In this document: positions 58,061 through 64,000 of the stretch, in pieces
Numbering within the stretch: position 1 is the first letter of the stretch
How the letters are laid out: every line of letters begins with the position of its first letter
NCBI RefSeq assembly: GCF_014805685.1
Contig: NC_060898.1
Location: forward strand, 8,281,001-8,345,000
Length of the DNA: 64,000 nucleotides
DNA from: Silurus meridionalis
Taxonomy: Eukaryota > Chordata > Actinopteri > Siluriformes > Siluridae
Reading direction: 5' to 3'
Made by a program: the position numbers and the translations under genes
Notes under the pieces: model-generated
Told to the model about the DNA's origin: nothing
Database searches by the model: none
The model's input: the letters and a program-made list of their open reading frames with translations, nothing else

Positions 58061-58465
58061 TAAAAGAGCTAAATGCTTTTGGTTACTGGCAGTCTATCCA
58101 GAAGAAATAAGATTAGATTAGAATTTGGAGCAGGTCCATTTCTATGGTTTTATTTTTTATAGCTTGTTATACTATAATTACATCTTAAGCTCATATGTAA
58201 ATTATTACTTTAAATTTATATTTGCCACAATAAGATTGTATTTTTCTATAACTACATTCATGATCCAATAATGTGGTCATATCATCATGTCTGCCACAGA
58301 CCTCTAGCCAGTGGAAATTCATGTCACATGTTAATTCAGTCATATGCAAGAGTTTTATCATAGAGGGAGGATGGCAATCACCTAGAGAATCTAACACAGA
58401 CCAAAACCAGTGCTCCTGGGAAAATATTTCATCATCCTAACAAACAACATTTTCAGGCTCATGAG

Positions 58466-58467
58466 GT

Positions 58468-58538
<71 letters not shown>
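58466..58538. repeat. (GT)n(GA)n compound microsatellite
   Basis: GT run followed by GA run; a similar compound tract lies 120 bases to the right. Confidence 0.97.
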
Positions 58539-58541
<3 letters not shown>

Positions 58542-58655
58542 GAAACACACCTGGGTCTTTCTAATTAATTGATTGTCACACTTCCCGTTCCAATGTCCTA
58601 TTAATGAGCATGTACATGTATGTGTGTGAGTGTATATATATATAGTGTGTACATA

Positions 58656-58656
58656 A

Positions 58657-58723
<67 letters not shown>
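58656..58723. repeat. (AC)n(AG)n compound microsatellite
   Basis: CA run followed by GA run, close to the tract at 58466-58538. Confidence 0.97.
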
Positions 58724-58725
<2 letters not shown>

Positions 58726-59059
58726 ATCCATTTGATGTTGGCCCTACTATTTAGTGCAAGTTTAGATCTGAAATGCTCCCTCTTTGAGCATATATACATC
58801 CCAATACCTCAGTATTGTCAGAGAAGTAGAGGAGAGGATCTTGGAATTAAACATCAATGACCATTAGTCAATATAATCTTCTGTTGGGAGTAAGTCACTC
58901 CACTTGGTAGGTAAGAGGTTTGCAGATTGAAAGCAGAAACTAGTATTTTTTATGCAGTGACATTTTAGTTTTTTATATTAAAAATACATCTCAGCTCGCA
59001 AAGCCTATTTTAGTAATAGTATCTCCATAAGCTTCAGATCACTGCTACACATGGTGTAA

Positions 59060-59260
59060 CTGAAAGAGCATAAGGAGTCATCATCAGAAAGCTTATTTCT
59101 AGCTGCCTGTATTCACAGTGGAAATACTTCTGTCTTGTCAGTATTATGTAAGAGCAAGTTTCTCAACCTTCAAGGTCTAATGTTCTTAACATTAGAACAG
59201 ATTCCTCTTTATAAAGCTGGTGTCTATAATAAAGCTTTACCAAAACGGATGGATTAATAC
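59060..59260 (-). mobile_element. Possible LINE family A fragment
   Basis: AGAAAGCTTATTTCTAGCTG, then GTGGAAATACTTCTGTCTTG and GTTTCTCAACCTTCAAGGTC, run parallel to 27545-27640 of the family A LINE (AAAGTTTATTTCTAGCTGCA, AAAGTACTTCCGTCTTATCT). Short and strongly mutated. Confidence 0.5.
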
Positions 59261-60700
59261 AAGTATTGATAGGTGTCATAGATAAAAACATATACAAAAA
59301 ACATATACCAAATATATACAATATGTTATACATATTGTTGAACACCAAATTGTATGTTATGTATGCATAGATATATATGAGTATGAAAAAACATACAATG
59401 CAATCATGAGGTTTTAAGTTATTTATACTTTTTATACTTTTTTTTATACTTATTTATTGAATTATACTAACTAAGCATTTACTACAGAAACAAATGCATA
59501 CTAACACTATATAAGTTCATTTCCAGCATACATACGTTAGCCTTAACTGTTTAATATTCTTTTAGAAACTGTGTTTAACTTTTTTGCATCATGAAAAAAA
59601 AAGAAAAAAATTATAAGGACTTCTTTCTGTGTATAATTTGTAACATTTAGCTTTTAGCTAAGTGTATAAGAAACACAAATGTTCAAATTAAATGATATAA
59701 ATTCTTAGTGAACAAGTGTTTTGGGAAAACAATGTCCCGAGTGACTTAAACTGGAGGCTTGTTTATCCGGTAGCACAGATAAATTTAGAGAGGCACAAGA
59801 TGTGCTATATAATGACTCTGTGTTAATAAAAGGGTAGGTTGGGATTTTCTGAGGTGTAGCAGGTGTGTGTGTAAGTGTCTCTTAATCTCTAAGGTGTGAT
59901 CTCTAGAGTGTACACGGCAGGTGTACTGGTACAGCTGGAAAAGGAGTTTCCATTTAAGTACTACATTATATTTATTAATAATATAATTCAATAAATCTAT
60001 CAGACATGAAGGTTAATTTATTATTGATTTGTCTTCATTATGCAATTTGGCAATTTATCTAGTGTTAGGGGGGGAAACAGTGATAACAGGTTGAACAGGT
60101 TGGAAACAGGCATGTACAGTGTTATACCACAGTACAGAATTTTTATTAAATTGCTATGTTATAGTTATTTATATAACATAAAATCCACATACAAAACATT
60201 TTATCCCAATAAATCATGCTTGCAAAGCAAATAAGCAAATAGGAAAAGGGTATATTTTTCACACATTCAATTCTGCACTGTGTTATTTATTATCTTTTAA
60301 TGTCCTGTTTACTTTATTAGCAGTTTCCTCAAATTAGTAAATGATATTAACTCTATAAGAGAAGATTTTCAGTATAATGCTTAAAATCTTGCTTGAACTG
60401 ATAACAGATATGCAGACAGATATTCAGTCTAAAGTGTAATATCAAGTCATCCTTTGTATGGCTCAAAATAAACTAAATTAAGTTTTTGGGGTAGACTTCA
60501 CATATTCAAGTCCTGATGTGAACACTATTGACAATGATGCTTGATGCTCAAAAGCCCTCCAATGTTCCCCTTTTTTTCACAGCAAGCTAGAAAACTGATT
60601 TCCAATTATTTCAGTATATATCAGTGGCACAAATTTAAGGGGCAACTGCAACTTCCCATGTCTAGATCTTGTGTTTATTTTTGATCTGGCATGTTATGAA
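59261..60700. other. AT-rich spacer, no feature recognised
   Basis: No gene, RNA or named repeat seen upstream of the S100 locus. Confidence 0.55.
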
Positions 60701-60790
60701 TTTAATTTAACCCTGTCTAGGTCTAAATTAACCCAGGTTTGTCAATCAACATGTTTAGTTATATGGCCTACTTAATTCATAGTCTGCACA
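60701..60790 (+). repeat. Left arm of an inverted repeat pair around the S100 exon
   Basis: Starts TTTAATTTAACCCTGTCTAG and ends AATTCATAGTCTGCACA. The reverse complement recurs at 62601-62692 with about five mismatches and one base of length difference by eye. Arms are about 1.8 kb apart and flank the predicted first intron and first coding exon of the S100 gene. Confidence 0.88.
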
Positions 60791-60999
60791 TGTACATCAC
60801 TGACTATTATTTCTGTTTATTAAAGTATACATACAGTGGCAATGTGGTGTATGCTTCTCTCACAGTGTGTACCTGTGTGTAACAGGCATTAGGAATTATT
60901 GAGGAATCACCAGGGGATCTTAGCTGAACGTCATATGTCACCATAACAATGGAGGAGGGCCTCACTCAGATCGGAAATTCATAAACAACTTGTCTCAAC

Positions 61000-61098
61000 A
61001 CCCTCAGGCACTATTCAGCTTGAACATCCATAATTCTCAAATACTCCAAGAGTGACTGGACCATCTGTCCCAGAATTCACCTTTTTTGCCGTACTCAG
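61000..61098 (+). other. Possible 5' noncoding exon of the S100 gene
   Basis: S100 genes usually begin with a noncoding exon. A good splice donor (ACTCAG/GTAAGC) lies at 61098/61099, and an acceptor after a T-rich tract (TTTTTTTTGTCTGTAG) lies at 62027, leaving a 19-nt leader before the ATG. The exon's 5' end is unknown; 61000 is a placeholder. Confidence 0.4.
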
Positions 61099-62046
61099 GT
61101 AAGCTTGCTTGCTCACAAAAATATCCTGAATTAGTATTAAATTCTTATTATTTTGTGTTTGTTTTTTCTACCGTAAATGATTACTTAGACTTGTCATATA
61201 AGCTGATTTACCTTGTGGATTGTTCGATAATTTAAATTATATATCTTATTTTTTCCAGTGTGTTGTTAAGCCTACACACTTTATATGAATGTATAGAGTT
61301 GAATTTGTGTGCATAATTTTTTTAATGTCTGGTTTATAAAGTTTGAGGAAATAGCTGCATATTTTCAAACCTAATAGTAAAACAAGTGTATTTAAATATC
61401 ACTAGCAGCTTCCTTTTGATCATTTTTATTATTATCTTTGGCATATCCATACGATTAAACACTCCTGAATGGATTATGTGTAACCCGTGATTTTTGAGAC
61501 CATGTTATTTTCACATCTTTCTGAGAGGTTTAGTATACATACAGTATATAAATCCTAAATTAATAGATCAGGTTTTAAAGTATAATTACAACCTCAATTT
61601 AGTCCCCAGGCTGTCCATACTTTAGGCACCAGGATGCAAGTTTGTGTGTGTGAAGGTGGGACCTAGTGTGTGGCAATGATAATGAAGCAGATGCTCGGGA
61701 TTTAAATTTGTTCAAATAATATTTAATGCTTTAATAAATAAAATCCTTATGTTCAGCAACCTCTGACAAATTTGGATCATGCATAAATGTGATCTACTTA
61801 ATCTTTCCTTTTTATTTTGTCTCACATAAATTAAATATGCATATGCATAATAAAGCTAGTACATGAGGGTAGACTGTGGTGCACATTATGCATATAAGTG
61901 GACCGAGGAGTTGTAGGTTGTTTATACACAGCTAAGACTGTGCTCAAATCAATGCTTAACTTGATGTTTAGTACAGTTTTAGGAGTAGGATTTTTTCTGT
62001 TTGTAATTTTCTTTTTTTTGTCTGTAGTGTACTCTGTGCAGTGATC

Positions 62047-62187
62047 ATGCCAAGCCAGCTGGAGGGAGCAATGGATGCTCTGATCCGTGTATTTTACAAC
62101 TATTCAGGTAACGACGGAGATAAATACAAACTGAACAAAGGCGAGCTGAAAGAACTTCTGAACAGTGAGCTGACAGACTTCCTCACA
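62047..62187 (+). CDS. s100z: S100 calcium-binding protein, first coding exon (partial gene)
   Basis: The ATG at 62047 opens 47 codons, MPSQLEGAMDALIRVFYNYS then GNDGDKYKLNKGELKELLNS and ELTDFLT, ending at a GTAAGG donor (62188) in phase 0. This is helix I, the 14-residue pseudo-EF-hand loop (about residues 19-32) and helix II of an S100 protein; S100 genes split at this point. S100 dimers sense calcium and bind target proteins. The start MP.QLE.AMD and overall pattern fit S100Z best from memory; S100A1 is the main alternative. The second coding exon with the canonical EF-hand was not found by 64000 and should lie further right. A (CA)n tract begins right after the donor. The possible upstream GTG in frame is not needed. 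Confidence 0.85.
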
Positions 62188-62191
62188 GTAA

Positions 62192-62193
62192 GG

Positions 62194-62221
<28 letters not shown>
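62192..62221. repeat. (CA)n microsatellite at the S100 exon donor
   Basis: A CA run that starts four bases after the GTAAGG donor. Length variation here could affect splicing, though this is speculation. Confidence 0.93.
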
Positions 62222-62224
<3 letters not shown>

Positions 62225-62600
62225 TTCTTTGAAGAAGAATTTAAAGACTTAAAATAATTTAGTCTTTCATAATTCAGCTATGCTATATTAAAGTGAAAAT
62301 TCAGGTAATTTAGAAACCTGAAATTAAATATTTAAATTAAATTGTATTTACTGTCCACAAGTCCTTTTTGATTTAGTACACAAATTAAAATTTTGGTGGG
62401 ACATTAATACTGGCTGGTCCTAGATTTTTCAGCCTTACAGCATATGCAGCAGAGGTGTTCTGTATATTCATTGTTCTGTGTATTTATTGTCCTGCAGTAA
62501 TCTCATTCTATTGTGTATTTACATGTTACATAATTTACCATATACGGTACTTTTTATGTACATTTTCATGACCTGAATTATTTCAACCTAATAATTTTAA

Positions 62601-62692
62601 TGTGCAGACTATGAAATAAGTAGGCCATATAAACTAAGCATGTTGATTGACAAACCTGGGTTAATTTAAACCTAGACAGGGTTAGATTAAAT
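62601..62692 (-). repeat. Right arm of the inverted repeat pair around the S100 exon
   Basis: Reverse complement of 60701-60790; starts TGTGCAGACTATGAAATAAG. Lies in the S100 intron following the first coding exon. Confidence 0.88.
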
Positions 62693-64000
62693 CTGTTGCA
62701 TTTCATTATTAACATGTATATTTTAAAGTCATTACAAAATCAGGATGAGATTCTGTGACTTATTTTACACCAAACACACATATAGAGCTTTCTTTTCATA
62801 CAAGGAACCATTCATTACGTGCCTCACAATACACTGAGCGATTAAACAGACATGGGACAGGACTCATACTTGTGAAGCCAGTGTTTAATCCTCTGGATTT
62901 ATTATACACTATTGGATATAATGCCATCCCACCTAAATTTGTATTTCTCTTTCATGAGCTTTGTGGGTATTCTGAGCTCTGTGCAGAAAATGAAGATGCC
63001 AATGTTGCAATGTATGAGCAACAAAACAATAGACTTATTAATCTCATTAAATCTGATCAAATGACATCATGAACTGCCTAAATAAGGTCAACATGAATAA
63101 ACAAAATCATACAATTTGACAAGCTTTTAGTCTGTATTGGGAGCACAGTTTTACTCCTCCTCTATGGAAATCCTGCCACTACAGTAAATTTAAGATGTTA
63201 AGATGACTGATCCTGAGTGGTACTTTCCTTGTCTTCACTGAAACTTAAAAACTGCAAACTGAAACATATCCTAATTTCAACAAGAGGCATCAGGTAACTG
63301 GAGGTGACTGGCTTTCCATCTTAACTGCTTATTCTGCATACACTGCATAGAATTCAGCAACTAGTGCTTAGAGTCATGACCCAATAGATAGCTTCATTAA
63401 CACAGGTACTTTTGACTAGAATTCAAGTCAAAAGTAACTCCCTAAGCAGATCTGGTGTCCTAAATAATGGGAGATGGTTGACACCACAAGAACGTTACCT
63501 GTGTGTAGATTTGTTCTTATACTGTAGAATGAGGATCTGAGAATTGAGAACAGGCATGACCAAAATTGCATAAAACCTGTGCATAGTTGGTTGTCATGCA
63601 GGATTACTTATTACTGTTAACAAACCAAAGAGAGCAGGGCAAGTCCAGAGAAAAATGGCTGCATGGCAACTATATGCCTTGCAAATACTGCATCATGTAT
63701 CATACAGATAACAATAATTTGGCTGCTGACTATTAACTATTAGCATAGTATTGTTCATAGTTTTATTACATTGCTGGGAAAAGTATTTGATTTTTAATAT
63801 GAATATTGCTAAATATTACTAAGTAATTGATTTTTAAACTAAATGTTTTTTTTGTTTTTTTTTAATACAAAGAAAAATGTAAAGAAAGAACATGATTAAA
63901 CACAAAACACTGATTTACTGAAGGCAAAAGGTAATGTAACACATCACCCATGAGGAACAAGTTGTGCCATCTTTGGCAGTAGCAGCTGCAATAATTGAAA
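62693..64000. other. S100 intron, no exon recognised
   Basis: No EF-hand-coding exon is visible. A 105-codon plus-strand frame at 62755-63072 has no domain I recognise and no splice context that would join it to the S100 exon. The region ends AT-rich. Confidence 0.5.

Larger units (their letters stand above)
57071..59059. other. AT-rich spacer with microsatellites
   Basis: Holds an (ATA)n run at about 58030-58060 and two compound (GT)n(GA)n / (AC)n(AG)n tracts listed separately. No gene recognised. The 67-codon minus-strand frame at 57183-57386 has no known domain. Confidence 0.5.

Overview
The window is nuclear DNA from a ray-finned fish, most likely a teleost. The evidence is spliced vertebrate genes with long AT-rich introns, dense (TA)n, (GT)n and (GA)n tracts, and a repeat load typical of fish: Tc1-like transposons, hAT and pogo-like elements, L2-type LINEs, a tRNA-derived SINE, a DIRS1-like element and Ty3/gypsy retrotransposons. 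There is no prokaryotic or viral gene organisation.

Only three host genes can be supported. (1) ube2b, a RAD6-type ubiquitin-conjugating enzyme, lies on the minus strand as six coding exons between 8782 and 2709. The joined exons give exactly 152 codons plus a stop. (2) A single-exon cholesterol 25-hydroxylase-like gene (ch25h family) lies on the minus strand at 47123-48022. (3) The first coding exon of an S100 calcium-binding protein, probably s100z, lies on the plus strand at 62047-62187; the rest of that gene should lie beyond the right edge. The three genes have unrelated jobs (ubiquitin transfer, oxysterol synthesis, calcium sensing) and do not form an operon or visible module.

Layout: 1-2708 is the downstream flank of ube2b. 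2709-8782 is ube2b, its introns carrying DNA-transposon remnants and a short telomere-like array. 8783-9200 is its promoter side, with a CRE palindrome. 9235-17440 is a decayed tandem repeat (unit about 0.4-0.5 kb) broken by a mariner-like element, a DIRS1-like element, a LINE tail, a SINE and an LTR fragment. 17466-22440 is a nest of LINEs and hAT elements. 23359-24862 is a Tc1 element with long inverted repeats. 26041-29800 is a nearly full-length L2-type LINE. 31196-40690 is a broken Ty3/gypsy element between two diverged LTR-like ends, itself hit by a hAT element, LINEs and microsatellites. 40700-47100 is mostly featureless AT-rich DNA. 47123-48022 is ch25h-like. 49512-56402 is again transposon-rich, including a Tc1 element filled with a GC-rich 30-bp minisatellite. 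57080-60700 is mostly unassigned. 60700-64000 holds the start of the S100 gene, whose first coding exon sits between two inverted copies of a 90-bp sequence.

I found no clear new biological system. The most interesting signals are the minisatellite inside the Tc1 element, the inverted repeat pair around the S100 exon, the fused LINE reading frame with two reverse transcriptase YADD motifs, the shared SINE/LINE 3' tail, and the long decayed tandem array. Element families were assigned from remembered motifs and from repeats visible inside the window; no database search was run.
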